64,000 bases of DNA. It comes from Candidatus Thiodubiliella sp. (GTDB lineage: Bacteria > Pseudomonadota > Gammaproteobacteria > PS1 > Pseudothioglobaceae). The notes beneath the pieces were generated by a model, which worked only from the letters and a program-made list of their open reading frames with translations, was not told where the DNA came from and made no database searches. How positions within the stretch are numbered: the stretch's first letter is position 1; each line of letters opens with the position of its first letter. A program made the translations under genes and the position numbers. Below are positions 33,136 through 42,776 of the stretch, piece by piece. The stretch is taken from the NCBI GenBank assembly GCA_029237605.1, contig JAQRGB010000012.1, forward strand, positions 112,735 to 176,734, read 5' to 3'.

Positions 33136-33428
33136 GATAAGTTTTGTAAAATTTAATTAAATATAGGCTATGTTATATTTTTATAAAAAATTAACGTAAA
33201 AACAGCTATTATTTTGCAAAAATAAAATAGTATATTTCTAGGCATATTTAAGTTGCCATTGGGCTGATAATTTAGAAATTATTGCCCTTGTAAGTGTAAG
33301 TATTTAATTAACGGTATTTAAATTATTAGTTAATTATGCAATTTTGTTAGTACTTAAATCTACTAAAAGAATACTTAATTATTTCTCTAGAAATCTTAAA
33401 TAAGTTTAATATAGTAAAAATGGCTAAG
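33136..33428. other. 293-bp convergent gap
   Basis: Between the ends of the DUF255 gene and fabG. AT-rich, no frame or RNA gene recognised. Transcription from both sides must stop here, but I see no strong hairpin with a T-run. Confidence 0.5.
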
Positions 33429-34175
33429 TCAAGCGCTATACATTCCACCATTCACATGTAGTGTTTGCGAAGTTATATATGCGCCACTTTCACTCGCTAA
33501 AAATAGTACTGATTCAGCAATATCATTTACTGTACCAAATCTACCCATTGGAATTTGTTTAGATAGGGCTTTTTTTTGCTCTTCTGGTAGTGCATCTGTC
33601 ATATCAGTTTTAATAAAACCTGGTGCAACTGCATTCACGGTAATGCCACGAAGTCCAACTTCACGTGCTAGTGATTTAGTGAAGCCCATAATACCAGCTT
33701 TAGTAGCGGCATAGTTGGTTTGACCTGCATTTCCTGTGCTACCTACCACTGAAGCAATTGAAATAATACGCCCAGATTTTTTTTTCATCATTCCACGTAA
33801 CACGGCCTTAGACATTTTATAAACCGAAGTAAGGTTGGTATTTATGATATCATCCCATTCATCTTCTTTCATACGCATCAATAGATTGTCTCTCGTAATG
33901 CCTGCGTTATTAATTAAGATATCAACTGTACCATAAATATCAGTGATGGCTTTCATCACTTTAACAATTTGATCGTTGTCTACGACATTCAACGTCATGC
34001 CTATACCAGTCACACCACTATCTTTTAGCATTGTGCTGATTGCATTTGCACTTTTGTTACTAGTTGCTGTACCGACAACAGTTGCGCCTGCCCTACCCAA
34101 AGTTAATAATATTGCTTGCCCAATACCTCGGCTTGCACCTGTTACTAATACGATTTTACCATTTAAGTTATTCAT
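33429..34175 (-). CDS. fabG: 3-oxoacyl-[acyl-carrier-protein] reductase FabG
   Basis: 248 residues, classical SDR fold. NADPH-binding TGASRGIGQAI, NNAG (INNAGITRD) and catalytic Ser with YAATKAG are present; VNAVAPGFIKTDMT is typical of FabG. First reduction step of fatty-acid elongation. The start overlaps the fabD stop by 4 bases (ATGA). Confidence 0.96.
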   Translation of the reverse strand: MNNLNGKIVLVTGASRGIGQAILLTLGRAGATVVGTATSNKSANAISTMLKDSGVTGIGMTLNVVDNDQIVKVMKAITDIYGTVDILINNAGITRDNLLMRMKEDEWDDIINTNLTSVYKMSKAVLRGMMKKKSGRIISIASVVGSTGNAGQTNYAATKAGIMGFTKSLAREVGLRGITVNAVAPGFIKTDMTDALPEEQKKALSKQIPMGRFGTVNDIAESVLFLASESGAYITSQTLHVNGGMYSA

Positions 34176-35101
34176 TCTATCTCTCCTACAATTGTTGCAA
34201 TACTGTCTGTGTTTAATGCAGCATTTACAGTTAATGATTTATCAATTCTACGAGTCAAGCCAGCTAACACTTTTCCTGGGCCAGACTCAATCAGTTTTTC
34301 TACGCCCATAGTATGCATAGCTTGTACTGTGGCTGTCCATAATACAGGTTTGTACAATTGTGTCACAAGTTTGGCCTTCATGTCAACAACATCACTTGCT
34401 TTCGCTGCATCAACATTATGCAATACATCAACATTACCCATTTTCAAATCTAACTCCTGTACTATATTGGCAAATGCGGTTGCCGCACCATTCATTAAAG
34501 AGCAATGTGACGGCACACTCACAGGCAATACTACTGCACGTTTTGCTCCAGCTGCCTTCATCGCCTCACAAGTTATATTAACAGCTTCTTTATTGCCAGC
34601 AATAACCACTTGTCCATTTGCATTAAAGTTAACTGCCTCAACGATATCTTTACCAGTATAATCGTTACAGATTTTTATTACGGTTTTATCATCCAAACCT
34701 AAAATAGCTGCCATAGCACCTACTCCTGGTGACACAGCTGATTGCATCAACTCAGCACGTTGACGCACTAATTTAATGCCATCACTAAAATTCAATGCAC
34801 CTGAGGCAGATAATGCTGTATATTCACCTAAACTATGGCCAGCCATACAAGTAGGGGATAAATCTATTTCACACTCAAGCACGCGATAGGTTGCATAGCC
34901 AGCTGCCAACATTGCAGGTTGTGTATTTTGCGTCTGATTAAGCCCTTCTTGATCTTCTTGCGTTAATTTCCAAAGATCAAAACCTAAAACATCACTTGCA
35001 TCTTCAAAAGTATTTTTTACAGAAGGAAAGTTATCAGCTAAATCTGACAACATACCAAGTGATTGAGACCCTTGTCCAGGAAAAACAATTGCATAGCTCA
35101 T
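34172..35101 (-). CDS. fabD: malonyl-CoA-acyl carrier protein transacylase FabD
   Basis: 309 residues. FPGQGSQ at the N-terminus, the nucleophile elbow GHSLGEYTAL and the SVPSHCSLM histidine region define FabD, which loads malonate on ACP. Coupled to fabG by a 4-base overlap. A hairpin at 35150-35176 separates the pair from rpmA upstream. Confidence 0.97.
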   Translation of the reverse strand: MSYAIVFPGQGSQSLGMLSDLADNFPSVKNTFEDASDVLGFDLWKLTQEDQEGLNQTQNTQPAMLAAGYATYRVLECEIDLSPTCMAGHSLGEYTALSASGALNFSDGIKLVRQRAELMQSAVSPGVGAMAAILGLDDKTVIKICNDYTGKDIVEAVNFNANGQVVIAGNKEAVNITCEAMKAAGAKRAVVLPVSVPSHCSLMNGAATAFANIVQELDLKMGNVDVLHNVDAAKASDVVDMKAKLVTQLYKPVLWTATVQAMHTMGVEKLIESGPGKVLAGLTRRIDKSLTVNAALNTDSIATIVGEIE

Positions 35102-35149
35102 AAAACTAAAATAATAAAACTCAAATAATAAACTCTTATTTTAAATAAT

Positions 35150-35176
35150 AAAAAAGCGCCAAATAGACGCTTTTTT
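35150..35176. terminator. bidirectional intrinsic terminator
   Basis: Perfect inverted repeat AAAAAAGCG / CGCTTTTTT with a 9-base loop, giving a T-run in both directions. It lies between the end of rpmA and the start of fabD, both leftward, so it would end rplU-rpmA transcription. The G+C part is only three pairs, so strength is modest. Confidence 0.7.
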
Positions 35177-35199
35177 AAAATAACTTATCTAGTCAATAC

Positions 35200-35457
35200 T
35201 TATGTCATCTCGATTGAAATAGTTTGACGCATAAATTTACCTTTCTTGGCAAAGACAACTATTCCGTTTGCTGTAGCAAACAATGTGTCGTCCCTTCCCC
35301 TACGAACATTGGTGCCTGGATGAAATTTGGTGCCTCTTTGACGAACTAAAATATTGCCAGCCAACACTGCCTGACCTCCAAATCTTTTAACACCAAGGCG
35401 TTTTGATACAGAATCTCTACCGTTATTAGTACTACCGCCTGCTTTTTTATGTGCCAT
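35200..35457 (-). CDS. rpmA: 50S ribosomal protein L27
   Basis: 85 residues starting [10 protein letters not shown], with [21 protein letters not shown] and the HPGTNV segment. The N-terminal tail reaches the peptidyl-transferase centre. Follows rplU by 9 bases, the universal rplU-rpmA pair. Confidence 0.98.
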   Translation of the reverse strand: MAHKKAGGSTNNGRDSVSKRLGVKRFGGQAVLAGNILVRQRGTKFHPGTNVRRGRDDTLFATANGIVVFAKKGKFMRQTISIEMT

Positions 35458-35466
35458 AGTATTATC

Positions 35467-35778
35467 CTACAAATTAATTTTTGTAACTTCAATCTCAGTA
35501 AATAATTGCCTATGACCTTGTTGTTTCATTGAGTGTTTACGACGACGGAACTTAAGGATATTTATCTTTTTACCTTTGCCTTGTGAAATCACTTTTGCCT
35601 CAACACTGGCCTTTTCCACTAAAGGAGTGCCAATTTCAACATTATCATCATCAACGACCATTAAAATATCTTTAAAGGTATTTTTTTTACCTGTGTCCAC
35701 TTCTAATTTCTCAACTTTTAACGTTGCACCCTGTTCAACCCTAAATTGCTGACCACCTGTTCGAATAACTGCATACAT
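35467..35778 (-). CDS. rplU: 50S ribosomal protein L21
   Basis: 103 residues from the ATG at 35778 (MYAVIRTGGQQFRVE), the exact family start; the open frame extends 16 codons upstream but those residues are not L21. FRRRKHSMKQQGHRQ is the conserved rRNA-binding segment. First gene of rplU-rpmA; the divergent ppiB begins 109 bases away. Confidence 0.97.
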   Translation of the reverse strand: MYAVIRTGGQQFRVEQGATLKVEKLEVDTGKKNTFKDILMVVDDDNVEIGTPLVEKASVEAKVISQGKGKKINILKFRRRKHSMKQQGHRQLFTEIEVTKINL

Positions 35779-35887
35779 AATAAATCTCTGCGTATCGTAA
35801 TTTAAAAAAGTATTATACGCCAACACACTTCTTTAAAAGAGTGTTTTTTAAGTATAATTTGTATTTTTTTAAAACAACATAAAAACT

Positions 35888-36376
35888 ATGATTATTTTTG
35901 AAACAAATATAGGAGAATTTTGCATTGAGATTGATGTTAATAAAGCGCCAAAAACTGCTGAAAACTTTATTAATTATGTTGAAAGTGATTTTTACAAAGA
36001 CACAATTTTTCATCGTGTTATAAAGAACTTTATGATTCAAGGTGGTGGTTTTACTGAAGATATGGGTGAAAAATCCACTAAGTCTGAAGTTGAAAATGAA
36101 GCAAAAAATGGTTTAAAAAATACCAAATACACAATAGCAATGGCAAGAACAACGATGCCACATTCAGCTAGTTCACAATTTTTTATCAACACCTCAGATA
36201 ATAATTTCCTAGATTACCCTGGACAAGATGGCTGGGGTTATTGTGTATTTGGAGAAGTAGTTAAAGGGCAAGATGTTATTGATAAAATCAATAACGTAAC
36301 AACATCTCATCACGGCATGCATGCTGATGTGCCAAATGATAATGTAATTATTAAAAAGGTGACTATTAAAAAATGA
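35888..36376 (+). CDS. ppiB: cyclophilin-type peptidyl-prolyl isomerase B
   Basis: 162 residues without a signal peptide, so the cytoplasmic PpiB type. The catalytic and binding segments FHRVIKNFMIQGG and SSQFFINT and the tryptophan of GWGYCVFGEV are present. Divergent from rplU; lpxH follows on the same strand 58 bases later, the ppiB-lpxH order also found in E. coli. Confidence 0.95.
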   Translation: MIIFETNIGEFCIEIDVNKAPKTAENFINYVESDFYKDTIFHRVIKNFMIQGGGFTEDMGEKSTKSEVENEAKNGLKNTKYTIAMARTTMPHSASSQFFINTSDNNFLDYPGQDGWGYCVFGEVVKGQDVIDKINNVTTSHHGMHADVPNDNVIIKKVTIKK

Positions 36377-36434
36377 CTAAAAAATTTATTGCTAAAAAAG
36401 TTATTAAAAAGATAATTAATAAATAATACGTTCT

Positions 36435-37142
36435 ATGGCGCGTATATTACTCATTGCAGATTTACATCTTATCTCTAGTAAGTTGGATAAAATTAATTTA
36501 TTTATCAAATTCTGTCACGAGAAAGCGACAAAAGCAGATCAGCTTTTTATCTTGGGTGACTTATTTAATACTTGGCTTGGCGATGATCTGTCTATTGACG
36601 CCTATCCAAGCGTTATTTCAGCACTAAAGATACTTAGTAAAACTACTAAGGTTTTTATTAATGGTGGTAATCGTGATTTTTTATTAGGTAATGAATTCAC
36701 CAAACAAACAGATTGTGTATTATTCAATACACCTTATCTACTTAAGACTAATAATAAAAATTATGTACTGATGCACGGCGATGAATTATGTACGGATGAC
36801 AGACAATATCAAAGATTGAAAGGTTTTTTAAGGCATCCAATCACTAAATTTATTTTCTTACACTTACCAATAAAAATACGACTTAAGCTTAGCGGCCAAT
36901 TGCGTAAAAAAAGCATCAAAAGTCAACAATATAAAATAAGTAAAATCATGGATATTAATCAAAATACAGCAGATAAATTGATGCAAAAATACCCATATGC
37001 AGACTTAATCCACGGACATACGCACAGGCAAAATACCCACCAAAATGAGCGATATACACGTTATGTTTTAGGTGATTGGGATGTTGATAAAGGCAATGCT
37101 ATTGAAATTATTGAACAATTAAACTACCTTGAAATTTACTGA
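36435..37142 (+). CDS. lpxH: UDP-2,3-diacylglucosamine diphosphatase LpxH
   Basis: 235 residues, calcineurin-like phosphoesterase. Metal-binding motifs in order: DLHL, GDLFNTW, GGNRDF, MHGDELC and HGHTHRQ. It cleaves UDP-diacylglucosamine to lipid X in lipid A synthesis, at the inner membrane face. Its end overlaps the convergent RNase gene by 24 bases. Confidence 0.95.
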   Translation: MARILLIADLHLISSKLDKINLFIKFCHEKATKADQLFILGDLFNTWLGDDLSIDAYPSVISALKILSKTTKVFINGGNRDFLLGNEFTKQTDCVLFNTPYLLKTNNKNYVLMHGDELCTDDRQYQRLKGFLRHPITKFIFLHLPIKIRLKLSGQLRKKSIKSQQYKISKIMDINQNTADKLMQKYPYADLIHGHTHRQNTHQNERYTRYVLGDWDVDKGNAIEIIEQLNYLEIY

Positions 37143-38924
37143 CCTATCTACCAGGTTTACTCTACTTACCTGAAGTTGTATTTCTTCATTTAACTTAGGT
37201 AGTTTTTTAAACTTAATCTGTGTCATCATTCCAATTTTAGGAATTATGAATAACACCTTATCTGCGCGAATATCAACTACTATACCTATGCCTATCCATT
37301 CTGGATTTTGACTTAAAAATATACACTTAAAATGCTCATCACTAAAGTGACTTACTTTATTGACACTTGACAATGCGACATTTACTGAACCGATAATTCC
37401 TTTCACTTGACTAACAGATAACATTGGTTTCTTGGTAATAAAATTAATAATTTGTTGGTGTGCTAACAAATCATAATAACGTCTCATTGGGCTGGTGACA
37501 CGCAAATATGCACTTAACCCCAAGCCATAATGTGGGAGTGGTTTTACTGAAATAGCAGAACGCTTAAAATTCTTAATCGCTAAAAATGACTCACTTAGTG
37601 TTAATGAATTTTTCTTTGCTAAAAAATCATCAGTAAAATCACCTTTATCTTGTAATGCATAAGGCACAGGTATTATATTATCACTAGTAAATTGTGCCAT
37701 TGCACGTCCTGCCATTATCATCATCTCAGCTACTAAGTCTCTACTAGCGCTAATTATCTGTGGCACAATCGATACTCTACCATTAATAAAACATACATCT
37801 ACATTTGGCAGATGTAGGTTAATAGAGCCATTGCTGTCTCTAAATTTTTTATGCGCTATAGCGACCTTTTGAATCTGCACTAAGTTCTCATTAGAATTTT
37901 TTGTTAAGATTTTATCAACTTCGCTGTAAGAAGTCGGATCGTAGCCATGTCGTTCTGTAACCTCTATATTATTAATATTTTTACCATCAAATTCAAAACT
38001 AAATGATAAGGCATTAGACTTATCTGACACACCTAATGCACTAGCGTACGTCACTGAAATTGGCAACATATGAATAATCGTCTCTGGCAAATAAAAATTA
38101 GAACCGCGCTCCTGCGCATAAACATCTAAATCTGAGCCAGATGGTACAATATTAGCCACATCAGCAATATGTACCCACAACTTATTACCTTCAATACTAA
38201 TTGCATCATCTGCATCATTTGATCCTTCATTATCAATTGCATAACTAGATAAATGTGTTAAATCAACACGCTTAATTGTTGGTACATCCACAGAAATTTC
38301 TACATCTGTTGGAATATTAAAGCGTGTGGGGTAAGGGTTAAAGCTAGGCTCTAAATATTTAATTTTAAGTAGTAATTTATAAGCATCCTCAGATGAGTTA
38401 TTTACCCCGATACGACTTAATACTTTGGCAGTTTTTGACTGATTAAGCGCCACTCTAGCAACTTCTTTTAAATATGGCTTATCCTGTTCATCAAAGGTAT
38501 TTTTAGACAAATTATCAATACAATGTGTTAAACTTTCAGCGGCTATTTTTTTCATTCCGCCTAATACGTACACTTTCAACTTGTTCAATTGGACGCACAA
38601 AAACTTTATTTTTTTCCAGTAAAAATATAGCCCATCTTCAACTAATAGGTAAGTGCACCAAGCCATTTGCGCTGTAAATTCATCAAATAACCACTCGGTA
38701 ATTTCTTGTAAACTTAATACCTCTTCTTGTAAATCTTCCAACACAAAAAAATCAGCGTGCATGCACAAATCATCCACCTGAGAAAATTCAGGATGAATCA
38801 CTCTAAAATCTTTTTCTCTTACCTTAAGTGTTGAACTATCAGAAAATTCTAACTCAAACTTATTTGTCTGAATATCAATAATACAAGCTGGCTTACCTTT
38901 GTAGGCAACTAGAAAATTAATCAC
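37119..38924 (-). CDS. RNase II-family 3'-5' exoribonuclease, adapter in frame
   Basis: 601 residues. The RNB catalytic domain begins near 215; the active-site acidic cluster is in DNEGSNDADDAIS and the conserved tail of the domain in LRVTSPMRRYYDLLAHQQI. A short C-terminal S1-like region follows. It degrades RNA processively. Between INNIEV and SYSEVDKI the residues TERHGYDPT come from the adapter at 37930-37957, replacing native residues without breaking the frame. Closer to RNase II size (644) than RNase R (over 750), so rnb-like; I leave the symbol open. Confidence 0.85.
   Translation of the reverse strand: MINFLVAYKGKPACIIDIQTNKFELEFSDSSTLKVREKDFRVIHPEFSQVDDLCMHADFFVLEDLQEEVLSLQEITEWLFDEFTAQMAWCTYLLVEDGLYFYWKKIKFLCVQLNKLKVYVLGGMKKIAAESLTHCIDNLSKNTFDEQDKPYLKEVARVALNQSKTAKVLSRIGVNNSSEDAYKLLLKIKYLEPSFNPYPTRFNIPTDVEISVDVPTIKRVDLTHLSSYAIDNEGSNDADDAISIEGNKLWVHIADVANIVPSGSDLDVYAQERGSNFYLPETIIHMLPISVTYASALGVSDKSNALSFSFEFDGKNINNIEVTERHGYDPTSYSEVDKILTKNSNENLVQIQKVAIAHKKFRDSNGSINLHLPNVDVCFINGRVSIVPQIISASRDLVAEMMIMAGRAMAQFTSDNIIPVPYALQDKGDFTDDFLAKKNSLTLSESFLAIKNFKRSAISVKPLPHYGLGLSAYLRVTSPMRRYYDLLAHQQIINFITKKPMLSVSQVKGIIGSVNVALSSVNKVSHFSDEHFKCIFLSQNPEWIGIGIVVDIRADKVLFIIPKIGMMTQIKFKKLPKLNEEIQLQVSRVNLVDRSVNFKVV
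37930..37957 (+). other. sequencing adapter, type B, 28 nt
   Basis: 28 bases of the type B adapter inside the RNB domain. It keeps the frame and is therefore easily missed; the string TERHGYDPT marks it in the protein and recurs at 40055 and 61690. Confidence 0.95.
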
Positions 38925-38958
38925 AAATTATTAAAAAATAACACTAAAAAATGCCAAT

Positions 38959-39315
38959 CTAATCTTTGTTTGTTTCAACGTAAGCATCAACACTCATTAG
39001 CCCATCGATTGAATTTGATCTAAATTTCACTAGCCAACCACTATCATAACAACTGCTATTAAGTAATTCTGGTTCTGTATCAAGTGCTTCATTTACCTCA
39101 ACAATTTCCAAATCGACAGGCGCATATATACCACTTGCTGATTTTACAGATTCTACCACGCAAAATTCATCTTCAATAGATAATCTGTTGCCTTCGCTAG
39201 GCAATTCGACAAATACTATATCGCCTAATAATGTCTGAGCATGATCAGTAATGCCCATTGTATAGGTACCGTCGCCATTATCTAGGATCCACTCGTGATT
39301 TTCAGTATATTGCAC
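38959..39315 (-). CDS. gcvH: glycine cleavage system H protein, start lost to adapter
   Basis: 118 residues. The lipoyl lysine lies in [18 protein letters not shown] at the N-terminus and [10 protein letters not shown] are typical. H protein shuttles the aminomethyl group between P, T and L proteins. The apparent GTG start at 39315 coincides with the adapter edge (39313), and family members have about 8 more N-terminal residues, so the true start is missing. gcvT lies upstream; gcvP is not in the window. Confidence 0.93.
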   Translation of the reverse strand: MQYTENHEWILDNGDGTYTMGITDHAQTLLGDIVFVELPSEGNRLSIEDEFCVVESVKSASGIYAPVDLEIVEVNEALDTEPELLNSSCYDSGWLVKFRSNSIDGLMSVDAYVETNKD

Positions 39316-39341
39316 AGAACGACATGGCTACGATCCGACTT
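39313..39341 (-). other. sequencing adapter, type B, 29 nt
   Basis: Minus-strand type B copy at the 5' edge of gcvH, between gcvT and gcvH. It removes the native gcvH start region. Confidence 0.95.
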
Positions 39342-39407
39342 ATTACACACTTCCTCTCTTTCTTCATTTTTGTTTTCCACTTTTAACTAAGTAAGGCGTT
39401 TTGCTGT

Positions 39408-40510
39408 TTATACCAAAATTTTTCCATTTCTGACAAATGGCGGTTTAACTATTTTAGCTGATACCATTTTATTACGCATCTCAATTTCGCACAACCCATC
39501 GCTACCTTTTGGCACACTGGCAAGTGCAATTCCTTTACCTATTGTTGGTGAAAAAATACCTGATGTTATTTTACCTTCACCTAAACTTGTCACTACTTTA
39601 TGATGGTCACGAATTACGCCATTACCTTCTAACACCAAGCCAACAATAGTCTTTTTCACACCTTTTTGCTTCAATGATTCTAACGCACCTCTACCCACAA
39701 ATGCACGGTCTTTATCGGATAAATCGACTGTCCAAGTCAGATCAGCTTCCAAAGGCGATACTTCTTCATTTATTTCCGCACCATACAAACTCATACCCGC
39801 TTCCAAGCGCAAAGTATCTCTCGCAGCCAACCCACAAGGCTTTACACCAGCTTCAAGTAACATATCCCAAGTAAATTTAGCTGAGCTCAACGGTAGCATA
39901 ATCTCAAATCCATCTTCACCTGTATAGCCTATGCGTGCAATAAATAACCTACCTAAACTAACCGCACTAAAGGGCTCTAATTCACCGCAAATTCCTTCAG
40001 TGCCTGGTATCGCTTGATAGACTTTTTCTCGCGCATTTGGACCTTGAATTGCAATCAAGTCGGATCGTAGCCATGTCGTTCTGTGAGCCAAGGAGTTGAG
40101 TTGCCAACAAATACATCAAAATCTTTTGATTGTACATTAATCCACTCAATATCTTTCTGCATTGTACAAGCATTAATCACTATTCTATAGTTTGTATCAT
40201 CATGATAATAAACAATCAAATCATCGACCACACCGCCGACTTCATTAAGCATACAACTGTATAGCGCTTTACCAGTCATTTTAAGTTTATTAACATCGTT
40301 TGCAATTAGAATCTGCAAAAACTTTTTAGCTTCCTTACCTTTAAGGTCCACCACGCTCATATGTGAAACATCAAACATCCCCACATTATTACGTACCTGG
40401 TTATGTTCCTTTAATTGTGAACCATAATTAAGTGGCATTTCCCAAGTACAAAAGTCAACCATTTTTCCATTAGCGTCTAAATGCGCCTGATACAAAGGTG
40501 TTTTTTTCAT
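39408..40510 (-). CDS. gcvT: glycine cleavage system T protein (aminomethyltransferase), interrupted by adapter
   Basis: Starts at the ATG at 40510 ([17 protein letters not shown]), preceded by AGAAAGGAA. It transfers the methylene group from H protein to tetrahydrofolate. The first part includes [11 protein letters not shown]; after VGN a complete 42-base adapter (40057-40098) breaks the frame, and the second part resumes with [11 protein letters not shown] and contains [12 protein letters not shown] and [14 protein letters not shown]. Total about 360 residues, as expected. The frame that continues upstream into yciB is an adapter artefact, not a fusion. Confidence 0.94.
40057..40098 (+). 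other. complete sequencing adapter, type B, 42 nt
   Basis: Full 42-base type B adapter ending GAGCCAAGGAGTTG. One of two complete copies (the other is 61663-61704 on the minus strand). It splits gcvT. Confidence 0.97.
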
Positions 40511-40538
40511 TGCGCTATTCCTTTCTTTTAACATATTT

Positions 40539-40555
40539 TGGCTACGATCCGACTT
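40539..40555 (-). other. sequencing adapter fragment, type B, 17 nt
   Basis: Minus-strand first 17 bases of the type B adapter, between the end of yciB and the gcvT ribosome-binding site. It removes the yciB stop codon and opens a false read-through frame into gcvT. Confidence 0.9.
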
Positions 40556-41170
40556 AACTATTGTTAATAAAATAAGTATAAAGGTTAATCCCATTGTGCC
40601 AAATAATTTAAAGTTAACCCAAGAGCTTTCTGTTTGTTGTGCATTTTGACAAAGTTGCACAGCAGTGGTTGTAATACAATCCAATTCAGCTAATTCTATT
40701 TTTTTATCTAAAACTGTGGCTGCAAATAATTTTTCCCTTGCTGTCAATGCCAATCGCACATAATAACTATTGACAATAGCAATACCAATAAAACCCAAGC
40801 CCCAAAACCAAGTAATCCTTCTCCAAATTTTTTGTGGCAAGTCTAATTCTTTGCCAGCTATTCTTTGCATTAAAGTTTTTTCTCCAATCCATAAACTAGC
40901 AACTAATACTAAAGCAAATACAACATACAAAACACTAACTTTCCACATTAAAAACGCTGGATCTCTAACTATAAGTGTAATACCACCAAATACCACCAAC
41001 AGGCCTAAAGTGATTAAATGCATCTTCTCAAATTTACCAGTTTGTAATCGTGCCACCAACATCTGCACCATAGTAGCGCCAATCATTGCATAAATCGCTG
41101 GATATAATCCCATCATTTTATAAACAATAAAAAACAATGCAATCGGAAAAAAATCAAGTAAAAATTTCAT
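40556..41170 (-). CDS. yciB: YciB/IspZ-family inner membrane protein, stop codon lost to adapter
   Basis: About 205 residues with five to six hydrophobic segments. [17 protein letters not shown] is the diagnostic start, and [14 protein letters not shown] and [12 protein letters not shown] are conserved. YciB takes part in envelope synthesis and septation. A longer than usual loop (about 140-185) lies between the last two membrane segments. The coding frame runs through the adapter at 40539-40555 into gcvT; the native end is lost. It begins 9 bases after the PP0621-like gene. Confidence 0.88.
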
Positions 41171-41179
41171 AAATAATCC

Positions 41180-41389
41180 TTATTTTAAATGCTCTTTTGA
41201 GCAATACACTTTACCATTTTGAATAATAGCTTCACTTTCAGGAATATGCATATTGCAAACACTACAAGCCAATATCTTATTAGTAGAGGGCCGTTGCGCC
41301 ATTTTACCGCTAAGTTTTCTAAATTTTTTCAACAAATAAAATCCAACAAATACCAATAAAACAACAAAAATTAGTTTAACAATGCCCAT
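41180..41389 (-). CDS. PP0621-like small membrane-anchored protein
   Basis: 69 residues: one N-terminal transmembrane segment (IVKLIFVVLLVFVGFYLL), a basic linker, then a two-Cys motif CSVCNMHIPESEA and a late Cys-Ser-x-x-His (VYCSKEHL). This matches the PP0621/DUF-type proteins with a possible metal-binding knuckle. Function unknown. Same strand and close to yciB. Confidence 0.7.
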   Translation of the reverse strand: MGIVKLIFVVLLVFVGFYLLKKFRKLSGKMAQRPSTNKILACSVCNMHIPESEAIIQNGKVYCSKEHLK

Positions 41390-41524
41390 AAAATATCAAT
41401 CCAAAAAAATATAATTTTACCAATGGTTGAAGAGACTATTACATAATTATAAATGATTAATAAAATAACTAGGTTAGTAAAAGATAGTACCTTCATGATT
41501 GTTTATAATTATGTCAGTCTCTAG

Positions 41525-41530
41525 TATAAT
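41525..41530 (+). promoter_or_regulatory. candidate -10 box for tRNA-Leu
   Basis: A perfect TATAAT 32 bases before the tRNA. The best -35 candidate, TTGTTT at 41499-41504, is 20 bases away, longer than ideal, so the pairing is uncertain. Confidence 0.4.
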
Positions 41531-41562
41531 CTCTTTTTTAATGTGTCAGTAATTCACAAATT

Positions 41563-41649
41563 GCCCGGGTGGTGAAATTGGTAGACACACAGGACTTAAA
41601 ATCCTGCGCCCTCACGGGCGTGCCGGTTCGATTCCGGCCTCGGGCACCA
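41563..41649 (+). tRNA. tRNA-Leu (anticodon TAA)
   Basis: A 7-bp acceptor (GCCCGGG / CTCGGGC with a G-T pair), Leu-type D-loop GGTAGACAC, anticodon stem-loop with TTAA (ACTTAAAAT, anticodon TAA), a long class II variable arm (CGCCCTCACGGGCG), T-loop GGTTCGATTCC and encoded CCA. The 3' end is next to the phage integrase, making it the likely attachment site. Confidence 0.96.
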
Positions 41650-41654
41650 TACTC

Positions 41655-41706
41655 AAACCCTTTGTTTAATAGGCTTTATAGCCTTTTTAAGTAGAGGGTT
41701 TTTTAT
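41655..41706 (+). terminator. intrinsic terminator after tRNA-Leu
   Basis: Outer stem AAACCCT (41655-41661) with AGGGTTT (41695-41701), an inner AGGC/GCCT stem, then TTTTT. It begins 5 bases after the tRNA CCA and would end its transcription. Confidence 0.7.
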
Positions 41707-41754
41707 TGTCTGAAAAACACAAATAATGGCAAAGTGACGACACACTGACGACAT

Positions 41755-42728
41755 TTAAAAGTCAATAGGATTTAAACTGGTCATATCTTGCAAGTGATTT
41801 GGAGATAGGTGCGCGTAACGCATTGTCATATTTAAGGTGCTATGATCCAGTATTTTTTGTAGCGCTAAAATATTACCGCCATTCATAACATAGTGACTTG
41901 AAAAAGTATGTCTGAGCAAATGCGTTAGTTGAAAATCATTTTTTTTCAATCCTAATTCATGCAGTATTTCTTTAAAAACATTATAAGGATCGCGAAAAGA
42001 TGCTTTTTCTTTGATTTCTTTTGCTAGCTCTGATGTGATGCTAAGATATCTGATTTTTCCATTTTTGCCCAGTACATTAATTTGATTATTATTCACATCC
42101 TTAACTTTAACGTTACAAGCCTCACACGCCATCGAGTGCCAGTAGATAAACATATTTTGGCTACCATATAAGCGTCAGATTCTCTAGTATGCAACGCACT
42201 CATCAACACTTCAATTTCAGGTTTTTCAAGATATGATAACTCAGTTGCATCAACTTTTAAACACTTGAGCTTATCAAGCGGATTAGTTTTGATTTGGTCA
42301 ATGCGTATTAACTCGTTAAATACGGCACTTAAATATGCATGGTAGTGATTTAGTGTACTTGCACTAACGTTTTTGTTATTCGAGCGATAAATCATAAAGT
42401 CTGCACGAGTGAATTTGCTAAACCACGAATCACCCAACTCTTTACAAACTTTGTTAAGCGTTTGCATTCTAACCTTGCCATTTTTGAGAGTTTTACCGTG
42501 TATTTTATACCATGCATCACACAACTCGCTCAGTTGATAATCTTGCTGTCTGAATGCAAAATCCCACGCATTGCCTTGCGCATAATTGCCACGCACTGAT
42601 GCTGCAAAGTTTGACGCCTCTCTTTGAGTGCGAAAAGTTTTACGAATACGTTTTCCGCCAAAAACTAACCGTCCGCCAACGCTGACATCTGCTAGCCACT
42701 TGCCTGATGTAGTGCGATTAATTCCCAT
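41755..42728 (-). pseudogene. tyrosine-recombinase phage integrase, frameshifted
   Basis: The N-terminal part (from 42728) has the arm and core-binding regions (GKRIRKTFRTQREASNFA) and reaches the first catalytic Arg in CLSTGTRW. A one-base deletion near 42120-42130 then shifts the frame; the rest is open in the next frame (EACNVKVKDVN) and carries HLLRHTFSSHY, LDHSTLNMTMRYAHL with the catalytic His-Arg-His and Tyr. Together about 324 residues, full length. No adapter at the break. It lies 105 bases from tRNA-Leu, its probable integration target. Confidence 0.88.
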
Positions 42729-42776
42729 TCTGGATTAAATTATAAGTTATGTATAAAAGTATCATCATTAATACTT

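Noticed and set aside
36373..36426. 17-residue Lys-rich ORF after ppiB
   Set aside because: Too short and low in complexity, with no ribosome-binding site distinct from ppiB coding. Not reported as a gene.
40530..42164. 16-base match AACATATTTTGGCTAC at 40530 and 42149, as a recombination repeat
   Set aside because: Seven bases of the first copy are adapter and the rest is AT-rich; the second copy is native integrase coding sequence. Chance match.
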